Part shown: one piece after another, positions 41,650 through 52,815 of the stretch | Position numbering within the stretch: the first letter of the stretch is position 1 | Layout of the letters: every line of letters starts with the position of its first letter | Assembly: GCA_030068145.1 (NCBI GenBank) | Contig: JAPJBO010000049.1 | Span: 372,001 to 436,000, forward strand | Source: Diplonema papillatum | Taxonomy: Eukaryota; Euglenozoa; Diplonemea; Diplonemida; Diplonemidae | Length of the DNA stretch: 64,000 nt | Reading direction: 5' to 3' | Program-made: the position numbers and the translations under genes | Notes under the pieces: model-generated | Databases searched by the model: none | Seen by the model: only the letters and a program-made list of their open reading frames with translations | Told to the model about the DNA's origin: nothing

Positions 41650-41830
41650 CACTGGAGGCTGGGCGGAAGAATTCTCTAAGGTGAAAAGGTCAAAATCCCC
41701 GGGAAAACTGCGGCCCAAAAAAAAACCCTAAAGTGCGAGTTTTGAGGTATTGCGGCCCAAAAAAAAAATTTTTTTTCCTTGACCCACCCCTGGGGACCGC
41801 CGTGGACGGTGGCTGTGGGGCTAGGGTCGT
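41650..41830 (+). mobile_element. Diverged relative of family M
   Basis: GGAGGCTGGGCGGAAGAATT, CTCTAAGGTGAAAAGGTC, an AAAAAAAATTTTTTTT hinge and TTGACCCACCCC correspond in order to family M, at clearly lower identity. It abuts the tandem retroelement array. Confidence 0.55.
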
Positions 41831-41884
41831 GTAGGGGGATAGGGGCACGAAAAAAACTCCAGGAAAACAAAATCAATTCACAAC

Positions 41885-42351
41885 TTTTCACAACTTTTCG
41901 TCGTCTTGTTGCGTTAGTGGGGAGTCATTTGCAAGCAAATGAGTACCACACTATGCCAGCTTTTCGCTACGTGACTCCAGAAGGGTCACTTTTTCCGCGC
42001 TTTCGGCGCGGCGCAACTCTAGTCGGTTGCAACTGTTCTTGGAAACTACTGACGATTTCATAATCCGAAAAGGAATCGGAATCTTCGCTTTCTCGTTTGC
42101 GCCGGTAGGCACGCCGCGATGCGGAGGACGCGAGTAGCCGGGAAGAGCCGGCGGGAGGGCGCGATCGTTGTGTGACCCGTGGAGGGTCGGAACCAGAATC
42201 AGTAAAAGGGCCCGAGTCAGGGCCTGCCATCGAAGAGGGCCGGGCGGGGCCGGGTGGGCGCGGTGTGTTCGGGCCGGCGAGGCCAGTGCCGTCGTCGCCG
42301 AGATCGGCGCGTCGTCGTCGTGCGCGCAGCCCGGCTGCGGGAGAGGACAAC
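41885..42351 (-). mobile_element. Retroelement tandem array, unit 1 (short)
   Basis: A unit of about 460 bp that corresponds to the last quarter of the long unit beside it. On the plus strand it begins CAACTTTTCGTCGTCTTGTT and ends GCCCGGCTGCGGGAGAGGA, directly joined to the next unit. It is 5' truncated with respect to the element's minus-strand direction. Confidence 0.8.
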
Positions 42352-44139
42352 TTTTCGTCGTCTTGTTGCGTTAGTGGGGAGTCATTTGCAAGCAAATGAG
42401 TACCACACTATGCCAGCTTTTCGCTACGTGACTCCAGAAGGGTCACTTTTTCCGCGCTTTCGGCGCGGCGCAACTCTAGTCGGTTGCAACTGTTCTTGGA
42501 AATTACTGACGATTTCATAATCCGAAAAGGAACCGGAGTCTTCGCTTTCTCGTTTGCGCCGATAGGCACGCCGCGATGCGGAGGACGTGAGTAGCCGGGA
42601 AGAGCCGGCGGGAGGGCGCGATCGCTGTGTGGCCCGTGGAGGGTCGGAACCAGAATCAGAAAAAGAGCCCGAGTCAGGGCCTGCCATCGAAGAGGGCCGG
42701 GCGGGGCCGGGTGGGCGCGGTGTGTTCGGGCCGGCGAGGCCAGTGCCGTCGTCGCCGAGATCGGCGCGTCGTCGTCGTGCGCGCAGCGCGGCTGCGGGAG
42801 AGGTCGTGGGGGTGCAAGGCGCGGGTCGCTTCCTGCCTGCTGGCGGGGGGGCGCGCTTCGGGGGCGATTTCGTCGTCCGCCTTCTCCGGCCACGGCTGGT
42901 AGGTGTCCCCGGTGGGGACGGCGCGCGCCGCTTCCGGCCTGTGAGGCCGTCGCTCTCGCCGCGACCGCCACCGCCGCCGCCGCCGCGACCGCCACCGCGT
43001 GCGCCGCCGCGTGCGCGGCCGCGACCAGTGCCGCGGCCGCCGCCACCGTCTCCGCCACTGTCGTCTCCGCCGCCCCGGCCGCCGCGGCCGCGGCCACGGC
43101 CGCGGCCGCCATGACCACCGCCACCCCCGTCGCCACTGCTGCTGTCGCGGCCAGCACCACCCCTGTGATGCCCCCGTCCGCAGCACGCGTCGGCGTTCGG
43201 GCAGGTCCCGCATCGCGTCAGCCGATGCGCCCGGCAGCATTGAATGCGCAGGCCGTCGTCCGGGCGGTGGTGCACCTGGCAGCACTGGTCAACTACAAGG
43301 CTGTAGTTTCTTCGCATGCCAGTGCACACCGCGCACTTCTGCTTTGCGCAGGCATCGCAGACCGACTGCGTGCGGAGCAGAGGGTCCGCCTGCGCAGCCG
43401 GTACAAGCACGGGAAGGCGCGGGCGTTGCGGCAGAGGGGTGGGCACGTCCCAGCGCAGCGAACGCTGTGCCCGCCGCGCCGCGTCGTACTGCGGGAACAC
43501 GTCCCCGCCCCAGTTCTTCCCGTCCCCGGCAGCTGCCCGCGGAAAGCTCGCCTCCAGCACCCCGTGCGTCTCCTCGCCCCCGGCGAAGCGTGGGCGAGGT
43601 GTCAATCCCCCCCACAGCATCGGCGCCCCCAGGGTCCTCATCGAGCCCACCCGGACCTTCCGCTCGGCAGGCAACGGCGACGGCAGCTGCAGGTCTCGGC
43701 ACAGGCGGCACAATGTCGACAGCATCGTCCAGAGGGTCTTCCCCCTCTGGTTGGCGGCGAGCCTTCGTATTCCCGGGGGGGCAGGGACGTCGACCCCGGT
43801 GTGGACCTCGAAGTCCACCGCCAGCTCAACGCACGACACCTCGCCTGCGTTCGTCCACCTCAGTGCCGACAGCCAGCCCTTGAGCGCCCGCATCGCACGG
43901 CCGCCGTACGGCCATCTCGGCGGCTCATCCGGAAGGCGGTCGAAGTTGAACACGTGTTGCACCGCCGGCAGCGGCGCAGCTGCGTGCCAGGGGTGCACCG
44001 GTTGCACCGCGGAGAGGCGGCGTCGCTCCGCCTCCACGCGTGCAGTGTACACCGCCGCCATGAGGCGGTGAAGGGCCGCGACCTCCACCCGCATTCCTTC
44101 GACAATAACCCCATGCACACGCGTGCAAGGCGTGCAACT
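42352..44139 (-). mobile_element. Retroelement tandem array, unit 2 (long, with ORF)
   Basis: The longest unit, about 1.79 kb. It shares its first 450 bp (plus-strand order) with the short units and then continues as coding sequence where they stop (GCTGCGGGAGAG|GTCGTG here, |GACAAC in the short ones). Hairpin-forming GTGACTCCAGAAGGGTCAC and CCGCGCTTTCGGCGCGG lie near the element's 3' end. Confidence 0.8.
42424..44118 (-). pseudogene. C-terminal part of a retroelement polyprotein with Cys/His cluster
   Basis: Open for 564 codons without a convincing start (the first codon is GTG; the first ATG is at 44,094), so the upstream part is missing. WLSALRWTNAGEVSCVELAV resembles the segment that follows the RT in some protist non-LTR elements. 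A cysteine-rich block follows (CDACAKQKCAVC, QCCQVHH, QCCRAH, CGTCPNADACCGRGHHRGG), then Gly/Arg-rich and basic sequence. A degenerate relative of the same block is at about 49,780-50,290. Confidence 0.6.
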
Positions 44140-44581
44140 TTTCGTCGTCTTGTTGCGTTAGTGGGGAGTCATTTGCATGCAAATGAGTACCACACTATGC
44201 CAGCTTTTCGCTACGTGACTCCAGAAGGGTCACTTTTTCCGCGCTTTCGGCGCGGCGCAACTCTAGTCGGTTGCAACTGTTGTTGGCAGTTGCTCACGAT
44301 CTCATAATCCGAAAAGGAATCGGAGTCTTCGCTTTCTCGTTTGCGCCGATAGGCACGCCGCGATGCGGAGGACGTGAGTAGCCGGGAAGAGCCGGCGGGA
44401 GGGCGCGATCGTTGTGTGACCCGTGGAGGGTCGGAACCAGAATCAGAAAAAGAGCCCGAGTCAGGGCCTGCCATCGAAGAGGGCCGGGTGGGCGCGGTGT
44501 GTTCGGGCCGGCGAGGCCAGTGCCGTCGTCGCCGAGATCGGCGCGTCGTCGTCGTGCGCGCAGCCCGGCTGCGGGAGAGGA
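44140..44581 (-). mobile_element. Retroelement tandem array, unit 3 (short)
   Basis: Same extent and same 5' break as unit 1, about 95% alike by eye. Its inner motif reads CATTTGCATGCAAATG, where unit 1 has CATTTGCAAGCAAATG. Confidence 0.8.
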
Positions 44582-44944
44582 CAACTTTTCGTCGTCTTGT
44601 TGCGTTAGTGGGGAGTCATTTGCATGCAAATGAGTACCACACTATGCCAGCTTTTCGCTACGTGACTCCAGAAGGGTCACTTTTTCCGCGCTTTCGGCGC
44701 GGCGCAACTCTAGTCGGCTGCAACTGTTGTTGGCAGTTGCTCACGATCTCATAATCCGAAAAGGAATCGGAGTCTTCGCTTTCTCGCTTGCGCCGATAGG
44801 CACGCCGCGTTTTAGCACAAAAAATCACAACTTTTCGTCGTCTTGTTGCGTTACAACTTTTCACAACTTTGCAGACCTTTGCAGAGCTCTGCAGAACAAT
44901 GTGTCAAACCTAATTATGAAAAGTTGTGATTTTTTGTGCTAAAA
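44582..44944 (-). mobile_element. Retroelement tandem array, unit 4 (cut) and 26-bp inverted repeat
   Basis: A further unit, broken after CGCCGATAGGCACGCCGCG. It runs into a perfect 26-bp inverted repeat: left arm 44,810-44,835, beginning TTTTAGCACAAAAAATCAC; right arm 44,919-44,944. About 83 bp lie between the arms and include another CAACTTTTCGTCGTCTTGTT end. Confidence 0.75.
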
Positions 44945-45381
44945 AATAGGTGGATCACCCCAAGAGCTTCATTTTCCTCGCTGCTGGAAAAACCCTGGGC
45001 TTGTGGTGCCCCTCTCGTATCTGAACGTTACTGAGCCGGTTACTGAGCCGGTCCATCCCCTCTTGATAGACCGTGATAGACCGAAAAATACTGCACCGGG
45101 CAATTCGATGCAGCTCTAGGGACTAGGGATGGACCTGATAAACCGTGGTAGACCGTGATTCACTGCGATAAACAGCGGCAGGCACTTCGATGCAGTTTCA
45201 AGAGATAGGGACGGACCGGCTCAAGTAACGACGACGGTCATCCCGACTCAGCGCAAAACTCTTAACCACTTCCGGACGAACTACCACTGTAATGGTAGTT
45301 AACTCACGGACGTTCGCGGGCGAGGCCAAATAATGGCGTACGGACTCAGTAGAAACGTGCCCCCCCCCCATGTTGTGCCAG
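44945..45381. other. Gene-free stretch
   Basis: Holds several near-repeats of ATAGACCGTGATAGACCG and ACTGAGCCGGT, and ends in a C run. No coding signal. Confidence 0.5.
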
Positions 45382-48304
45382 CACGGTGCAGTAGTAAACT
45401 TGTAAAATGACCCTTTTACTAGTAAATTTACTAGTAAAAATTTTTACTAGTAAAATTTACAAGTGCACTAGTAAATTTTACTAGTGCACTTGTAAATTTT
45501 ACTAGTGCACTCGTAAAAATTACAAGTGAATTCAGGTGTTTTTCAGTCCAAAACAGTGATTTATAGGGGGTTTTGCGTGAAAAATTGTGAGATCGAAACC
45601 TGGGGAGGTTTGGTCGATGTGCACTACCCCTCGGACTGAGTTGGGCAGGGTTGTTGGGAGCCTTGATGGGAATCATCTCCCCTAATATACAGCCGCGCCG
45701 TTGAAAAAGGATGAGAGGAGCAGCGCGCACCCAACTGGAACTGTGCGCACTGTCCAGCCCCTTTACCCTGAGACTTTTGTTGAGCTAGTTGACGAGGAAA
45801 AGCGTCTACAAAATGAGAAGAAACGGAGGCAAGAGAGACGCACTGTGAGTGGTGTCGTGCCAAATTCACAACAATGAAACACACTCTACACTGGCGACGT
45901 GAGCGGGCGGGGAGCCCTGGGCAGAAGCGGCCACCTGACTGTTGCGAATACTTCCAGTCGATCCGAGCATGCCTGCCGCTTCCCGACACGCTTCGGCGCG
46001 GAGGCTTTGCCCAAGCAGGAATCTTGACATTGTTGTTGCCGATGGGCTGGATTGGCGGAGATACCGAAAGGGGAGTAAGGAGTTCCACACAGCCGATCAA
46101 TGTAGCACTGCATAGTGGCGACCATAATAGCCAGAAATTTGTGAGGTTTCGAACTTGCGGACGAGGCAGCAGGAAGAGTGCTGAACGGACGAAGCGTCTT
46201 TGATGTGGATCGGCTTACCATGATGCAGGCCTCCAATATGTATGCGCCCAAGATGCCGCCGGCCTAGTGCAGATGGAAGAGATCGGCAGGTTTGCACGGG
46301 GGACCCTCGAGCATCAGAGGAACCGCAGACTCCGAGAGCGACTAAACGCGCCACAGAGCAGCATCAACGGCAAGACGCTGCACCAACTCCGGAGGTCCAG
46401 CGGAGCAGTGCGCTAGTGAGGCAATCGATTCTACAAAACGGCACAACGGAGATATGTGGTTTAGGAGGGTGCAACGAAAAGGCCACCTCTCAACACATTC
46501 TGACAGCGGGCGACACAGCGCACCTTAGATGGTTTCAGCCGGAGGCGGACCAAAGGCCGGTGTTCGGGCAAAACACCCACCCGAATGCAGGCCCTGGACG
46601 CCTATGCGAAGGGAACCACGCGGTAATCCGGAGTGTGGCTCTACGCGTGCCAGCTGCCCGCGAGACAAGTGCGCTGAATGGGCAACATGGCCCCTACAAG
46701 CAGTAGGAAGAAGGTGAGAACGCAAGCACGGCAGCGGCAGCAACACCCCAAGAATCAACGACAATAAAATGAAGCAGTAGGCACACCGCGTTCGTTCCCA
46801 ACACCCCGACCCGACCAAGCAACCGCCAAACCCCAATCTCACGGCAACAGCCCGAACAACTTCCTCTAGCACCCTCGTGTGACAAGAATCCTCCAGTCCT
46901 CGAAACCCCCCGTGGATCTTCCATCCATAAGGCATTAGCAGAAGAAAGTTGGACCGGAAATATGTTGGACCGGACAAAAGTTGGACCGCGGACAATTGGA
47001 CCATTTTGTCCGGTCCAACATATTTCCGCCCAGGCACGTATCCACTTTGGCAGGGTTGGGTCAATGGGCATGAGGTAAAAATGTCTCTTGACAAATGGGT
47101 AGTCAGGCGCCAGAGATACGTTGGGTTTCTTCTTGAGCGTACCAAGATCATCGTTTATTGGCGGCTCATACTTTTTCCTTCACTGACAGCCAACCTCGAG
47201 CCACCTCGTTTGCACTCTGCATTTTTGCGTTTGCACTCTACCAAAGCAATGGGACAGACGGTGGACGCATCTTGGTCCACCCTCGGCACCGACCAACCGC
47301 AACCGGTCGCGATCAAACATCCTTCCACGCAAGGAAGATCGTGTGATTCCACCACAGGGCCATGGCGACCAATGGCTGGACCATGGCCAGGGTGCTTCGT
47401 TGCGAATTGCTGGAGGGGACTCAGCGGGTTACGCAGCGCCGCGCAGTGTTCGGGAAATTCTGGCGGCGGACCCATGCGCGACTACGGAGTGGAGCGAGTG
47501 CTGGCCAGCCGCAAAACTGCACCAAGTACACAGGACTCCCCGAAAAAAGTTGGCCGGACAAAAGTTGGGACACCAGAGCCCTAAATAGGTGAGTTGAACC
47601 ATTTTGTCCGGTCCAACATATTTTCCGTTTACGGTATTTGCCTTTCAGAGTTGACCGCACTGTTGCCCACGACTCAGTCCAAAAAATGGATGCCAAGCCT
47701 GTCCGGCATAAGACGCACGCAGGCAGAGATATTCGTAAACTCCTTAGCCAAACGCAAGATACCAGAGCGTCTTTTGTCGTGCAATGGCGCCCATCTATCT
47801 CTGGTACCAGGACGTACCTGTGCACGACTCTGCTCTGAGAGGACAAGGACGCCTGACACAAGGACTTCTTGTATGCTCCTTCCTCGCGCTCCGTCTCTTC
47901 CGATGTTATTGTCCCGTGTTCCCACCGCATCGAGCCACAGGGGGGTCGTGTTCGAGTGTTCACGTTTGCCTTGGAGTGGGGGAAACCTGGATTGACGCGG
48001 TCTGCCTAAGCGCGGGGCTCTCAAGCACTGGGCTGACACTTTGCTCTGCTCTCCCAGCCCCATTTTGACGAGTTAGGTGAAAAAGAAGCCGGTTCTTCTG
48101 AATGTGTGCTTCACTTGCCACAGTTTCTTCTTGTTTCACCCCAAAACACCTGCCAAAACACCTGAAATCACTTGTAAATTTTACTAGTGCACTTGTAAAT
48201 TTTACAAGTGCACTTGTAAAATTTACTAGTGGCACTTGTAAACAATTTTCACTTGTAAAACCACTAGTAAATTTACTAGTGAAAGCCTTTACTACTGCAC
48301 CGTG
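45382..48304. mobile_element. DNA element with CACGGTGCAGTAGTAAA inverted ends
   Basis: Perfect 17-bp ends (CACGGTGCAGTAGTAAA at 45,382 and its inverse ending at 48,304). Both ends continue into about 130 bp of repeats of TAGTAAATTTAC/ACTTGTAAATTTTAC type, followed by CAGGTGTTTT motifs in inverted order. The 2.5-kb interior has no recognisable transposase; ORFs such as 46,525-47,151 (minus) and 47,674-48,063 (minus) are unconvincing. No clear target duplication is visible. Confidence 0.7.
46955..47028. repeat. Perfect 25-bp hairpin
   Basis: Arms 46,955-46,979 (starting CGGAAATATGTTGGACCGG) and 47,004-47,028 are exact complements around a 24-nt loop that repeats part of the arm (TTGGACC). A related pair with the same right arm is at about 47,548-47,627. 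Confidence 0.85.
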
Positions 48305-48810
48305 AGTAGATTCATTCCCAGCCCCTGGAAAGCTTCGGCCCCGCGGGGCTGCCGGGCACCAGCAACAGCCCAGTCCCCACACTGTACGGAGAGAGCTTTT
48401 CATTTCGTGCAGTTCTCGCAGGGAGCAAACGGGATGCAAAGCAAGACAGTCGAGTTTTTTTTTTTTTTTTCTCTTTCCGGTTTGCACATCTTTTCTGATG
48501 GGCCGTCCTGTGGCTACCCACCTCCGTTTTCCTACGTCAGCATTTACTCTTTTCGCAGAAAATTCCTCAAAGTCGTTGAGGGGTTGAGGCCGTGTCTGGC
48601 GATCGGGTGTGGCTCAAGGAAAACCAAGAAGAAGAAAAAAGGAGGATCTCAGATGTAGAATGAAAATGGAAACGCCAGTCGCCCCGCCCGTCACCCTATG
48701 AGACCAGCGAAACGAGCGCCGCTTCGTGGTGCAAAAAATGCCAAGCTGCGACGGGCGCGCCCCCCTTGCAGTAGTCTAGGGGGCTGAAAGGCAACGAAGC
48801 ACAATCACGC

Positions 48811-48867
48811 TTAGTCGAAAAGCCCGAACTCACCCATGTCCTCGTCGGTGTCCTCAGCAGGCTCCGC
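48811..48867 (-). CDS. RPP1: RPP1 exon 4 (acidic C terminus)
   Basis: Acceptor (CA)nCAG|G, 18 codons AEPAEDTDEDMGEFGLFD and TAA. The same exon is found in the second copy at 62,638-62,697. Confidence 0.92.
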   Translation of the reverse strand, partial: AEPAEDTDEDMGEFGLFD

Positions 48868-51845
48868 CTGTGTGTGTGTGTGTTTAAGTTCAGGGCTTTG
48901 AGTGGGTATCTGAAGCGAAGTATAGCCCACTTGTCACTTTCACCAGTCGGCTTTGAGTTTCCGACACGCTGTTTTTGGGTCATGTTGCTGATCACAGCAA
49001 CTTTCCGGGAGCAGCCGTTTTCTCGGCCCACCTACACCTTGTCCGGGAGCGTCCAACTACACATTGTCCGACAAGGTGTAGCCCCGCCCAAACAGTCTCC
49101 CCCACCATTCGGGCCGTGATCACCACCAATTTTCCTCGCAGGCTCTGGCACTGATCCTCGAGCATTCTAGCTGCCATGACTTGGGGAGCGGGCATCCCTT
49201 GTGTGTGTGAGTGTGAGATGGAAGTCGGTGTATGTTTAAGTTCATGAGCGAAATAGTCACTTTGGCCAATTGTTTTTGGGTTGCGACACACTCTTCCGTT
49301 CGACGGCCGTGCGCGTCAGCGCCGAGAGCGAAGCGTGAGAACGTGGTGCTCGTTCTGCCGGAAGCAGCGGAAGGCGAGCGAGGACCCGCAACATCAACAT
49401 CGACTTCAGCAGCAGACGGCACCAACGCCTGCGAAGAAGCGGCAATCGGACTCCGCGGCAGAGCCGGTAACAAAAAGGCGCAAAGGACGCGTCGATGTGC
49501 AATCGAAGGCAACACGACCATCGCCCAGGCGCCGAGAAGACGCAGAACTGGACGCGCAACCGATGAACCTCGACGAGCAATCGTAGAAGCGAAGCACCAA
49601 ACGCGCGCATGAGCGCGACGATCAAGACGAGCTAAAGAGGCGAAAGCATGACACATCACGTGCGAAGAGATAACCGCGCCGTCAGCGATGCAGATTATCG
49701 CCACAGATTCTTTGCATTCTAACCCGAAACGCTATGCGCCGTTTACGGTCGTGGCCGTCCGGTGTCTCGGGTGACGAAGGCGCTCGGCGTTTCTATTTTG
49801 CCGGCGATTCAACTTCTTTTAGAGAGAGCGCGCTCTCATTCTCTAGCCGCCGTGGCGCCGCGATGCTTTTGACCTTCTGCTCCTGCTTGTACTCCGGCGC
49901 GTCCCACGCCAGCTTGAACTCCGACCACTGCCACGGGTCCCCGGTGAGACGCTCGTACAGCCACGCCCGCCGTCTCCATCCTCGCTGCTGCTGACGAGCC
50001 CAACCTCCGAGTTTTCCTCTGGGCAAGGACCCGGCCAGGTGTCTCAGAGGCGGCAGCAATCGCCTGCTCCTCAACCTTTTTTTTTTCATTTTCGTCATCG
50101 TCACCCTGCAATCCCCGCACATCATAGATCTCAGCCAGTTTCCTTTTTGCAGGCCATTTGGCTGGCGCCCTCTCCCACATACGTGTCGTCGCAGGCCATT
50201 TGGCTGCCGCTGCCGCTGCCGGCCCCGCCGCCGTGGTGCCCCTGCCGGCAGCACGCGGCAGCGCTCGAGCACGTCGCCAGACGGTGCCTCCTTTGATCTT
50301 TCGCAACTGGCAGCTTCCTCAAGGATTGCCTACAAAGCAGGTGCTTAATACAAAAATACTCGAGGGACTGCCTTGTGCTCATTTCGAAGGAGGCTAGAGG
50401 GGGAGAAAACAATACAACTACAAAGTGGGTCTTTTTTGTTGAGCGCTTACGCCCGCCACTAAACCTAGATTTACCTGTGTTTCGTGTGGGATACAGCACA
50501 TTTACCTCCTTTGATCCATCGCAACTGGCAGTCTCCTCAAGCATTTCCTACAAAGCGGGTGCTTATACAAAAAAAAAAAGGAGTGGGCGACGAAAGAATA
50601 AGATTCATACCGCGGCGGCGGGCTTCGCGTCCTCCTTTGCTGCAGCAGGGGCAGCGGCGGCGGCGGCACCACCACCTCCTCCTCCGACAGCGATCTGACA
50701 GGAATTTGTGGAATGAACGGCGTGTTTTCGCCAGCGCTTGCGCTCGAATACAGCAGAAACAGTGGGTGAAAATGTTTGACGTGATGTTTACGCACAAAAC
50801 ACTGCTCCGCGGGAAAAACTTTGATTTCGTGTTCAGACAGAAAAGTTGCCTCTTCTGTATGTTTGATGCTAGCATCAAGTCTTCTTCGCGGGAATGCCAG
50901 AGTTTTGTTTTGTTTTCTTTTCCAGTTTTCCTTCTTTCTTTCGTTGTCGACAACTTCTGTCTTTACCGTGGTAATTTTGGACTTTTTGGTGCCGTAGAGT
51001 AGTCTTCTGGCAAGCACTGTTCGCTGGCGACAAATAGAAAAGCATACGTTGCCCAGAACGTCAGCGAGGTCAACCTTCGTCAGAAGCTTGGCCATGGTCT
51101 TTGCGCACGAAGGCTTGACCTTGATACCGGCGGCCTGTGTGGATGTGGTGCGTGGTGCGGGAGCGATGGAAATTTTAGCATTAGTTTAGCAATAGTTTAG
51201 ACAGGACACTGTCTTTCGTGCATGTCAAAGAATAGAAGAAATGCGTAGTTTTGGTTTATTCTTTTGCTTTTAGTTGTCGACAACATTATTTACTTTCAGC
51301 GTCTTTTCATGCCTTTAAATGACGGTATTTTTGGTTTTCTTTCCGGAAAGAAAGCGAGTGCCGGCAAATAGGTTATGAAACCTCGGCACGGGAACGAAAT
51401 GTAAAGTCTGATCCCCATCGAAAGCACCGTGGGATGCGATCGTCGTCAATCCCCGGTCCCCGTTACAGGGCGTACAGTAGAGAAAAGGTCCCACTATGAT
51501 CCCGATCGTCGTTATATATAGATCTATTCTGTGTGCCAACACACAGTTTGTGCGTGCCGGTCGACTCCCACTTGTATTTACCCTAGGTAAGGAATTCTGA
51601 TCAACCACCAAAACACGCTGCCTACGTCTTTTTAGCAACTTAACAATACATTGAAGGGCAACCCACAAGATTGTTAGTACTAAAAAGAGACTGGTAAGCA
51701 CAAGATTGAAGATCTAATCTGCGCCATGTTACACGAAAATTAAACATACGGTGCCGGCAGCGACGAAGTTGTCAGCGGACTTGTCAACAGAGCAGTCCTC
51801 GCAGATGAGGGCGGCGTAAATGCATGCGAGCTCGGAGGTCTGCAT
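48811..51845 (-). CDS. RPP1: 60S acidic ribosomal protein P1, four exons
   Basis: Stalk protein of the large ribosomal subunit; P1/P2 dimers bind P0 and recruit elongation factors in the cytoplasm. Four exons, all phase 0: 51,845-51,750; 51,134-51,048; 50,694-50,611; 48,867-48,811, giving 107 residues, the normal length. The N-terminal dimerisation domain begins MQTSELACIYAALICED, as P1 does. AAGIKVKPSCAKTMAKLL follows, then the Gly/Ala hinge IAVGGGGGG and DAKPAAA. The conserved acidic end reads EDTDEDMGEFGLFD; the usual form has GFGLFD, so the Glu is unusual. Introns are 615, 353 and 1,743 nt. The last acceptor is embedded in a (CA)n run. A second P1 gene lies at the right edge of the window. 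Confidence 0.93.
49236..49590 (+). other. Weak basic ORF in RPP1 intron 3
   Basis: A frame from about 49,281 reads CSFCRKQRKASED, then PAKKRQSDSAAEPVTKRRKG and ends MNLDEQS. The Cys pair and Lys/Arg content recall a retroelement ORF1 remnant, but there is no support beyond composition. Confidence 0.25.
49780..50290 (-). pseudogene. Degenerate retroelement tail related to 42,424-44,118
   Basis: One frame has ACCRQGHHGGGAGSGSGSQM, matching ACCGRGHHRGGAGRDSSSGD in the intact copy. Another frame downstream gives AWLYERLTGDPWQWSEFKLA. The frames are offset, so the copy is dead. It lies in RPP1 intron 3. Confidence 0.6.
50284..50580 (+). repeat. Dispersed repeat family A, chained copies, antisense at the RPP1 exon 3 donor
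   Basis: A copy end (TTTGATCTTTCGCAACTGGC to GGTGCTTAATACAAA) runs straight into a complete copy from ATACTCGAGGGACTGCC to GCGGGTGCTTATACAAA. On the transcribed strand the block starts 30 nt after the 5' splice site at 50,610. Confidence 0.9.
50611..50694 (-). CDS. RPP1: RPP1 exon 3 (hinge)
   Basis: Acceptor CTGTCAG|A, 28 codons of Gly/Ala hinge, donor GCG|GTATGA. A family A repeat, antisense, begins 30 nt into the intron. Confidence 0.9.
51048..51134 (-). CDS. RPP1: RPP1 exon 2
   Basis: Acceptor CCACACAG|G, 29 codons AAGIKVK to VDLADVLGN, donor AAC|GTATGC. Confidence 0.92.
51750..51845 (-). CDS. RPP1: RPP1 exon 1
   Basis: ATG after TTCGCAAAG; 32 codons to FVAAGT; donor ACC|GTATGT. Confidence 0.92.
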
Positions 51846-52213
51846 CTTTGCGAAGTTACGGAAGTGGAGAGAGAGAGAGGGGTGCTGTGGGCGGGTGGAT
51901 TGTTTTGTGTGACGTGTGACAACGAGATGCAATGTATGTGCACCGGCTCAGCGAAGGCAGAGGCCCGGCAACAAAGAAAGTCAAAGTGATAGACCCGTAG
52001 CTGGTGCCACTTGAGGGGGGTAATCGCAGGGCCACCCGCGTGATAAAGCCGTTGAGCATTGGGAACTTTTAAGTACACGGACCACACGGATCTGCATGCA
52101 CTTTTCTCACGGGCTAGGTTACTTAGTGACGTCATCATCGCCTGCCATTGCGTCATCAAGGTCGAGTACTTGCGTTGAGGGCTGCTGCCGTTGAGCAGCC
52201 GCTGCCGGTTTTA

Positions 52214-52436
52214 TCAAAATACTCGAGGGACTGCCTTGTGCTCATTTCGAAGGAGGCTAGAGGGGGAGAAAACAATACAACTACAAAGTGGGTCCTTTTT
52301 ATTGAACACTTACGCCCGCCACTGAACCCAGCTTTACCTGTGTTTCGTGTGGGCTACAGCACATTTACCTCCTTTGATCTATCGCAACTGGCAGTCTCCT
52401 CAAGCATTTCCTACAAAGCAGGTGCCTATACAAATG
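52214..52436 (+). repeat. Dispersed repeat family A, complete copy
   Basis: The best full-length copy: ATACTCGAGGGACTGCC to GCAGGTGCCTATACAAAT, 223 bp. It lies between RPP1 and alpha-tubulin. Confidence 0.9.
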
Positions 52437-52659
52437 TACACTACGGGGGTTCTGCAGCCACTGCTACCTGCAAGCCTTCGATGCATTGTTCTCCTCCACC
52501 TCCCATCTCTCTCAAGCAGCACTGGCATTCGGTGATGTCGGTCAACCTTTCTGAAGGGACCGGGCTTTAGCAGCCTTGATGTGGGCCAACTTTTCTGAAG
52601 GGACTGGGCTTCAGATGCCTTGATGTGGAAGCAGAGCGGGGTGGTATATACACTCAAGT

Positions 52660-52815
52660 CCTTTTTAGCGTTTATTGAGGTTTAGAGGTTCGGTGTTTTT
52701 TAGGGTCTCCGGTTGACCATTGAGGCTGTGAGGCGGGTAGTATGAGGGTAGTAGGTATGCTTATACACTTTAACTACGGCTAGCCATATTTGTAAGTGTT
52801 GCGACTGACACCAAG
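52660..52815 (+). repeat. Dispersed repeat, family D subtype
   Basis: GCGTTTATTGAGGTTTAGAG, GGTTCGGTGTTTT, TACACTTTAACTACGGCTAG and GACACCAAGAAGAAATTCGC; an equivalent segment is at 61,378-61,532. Confidence 0.75.

Noticed and set aside
46242..47151. ORFs inside the 45-48 kb element as a transposase
   Set aside because: No DDE/D motif spacing, zinc finger or other transposase hallmark visible; ORFs on both strands are equally weak.
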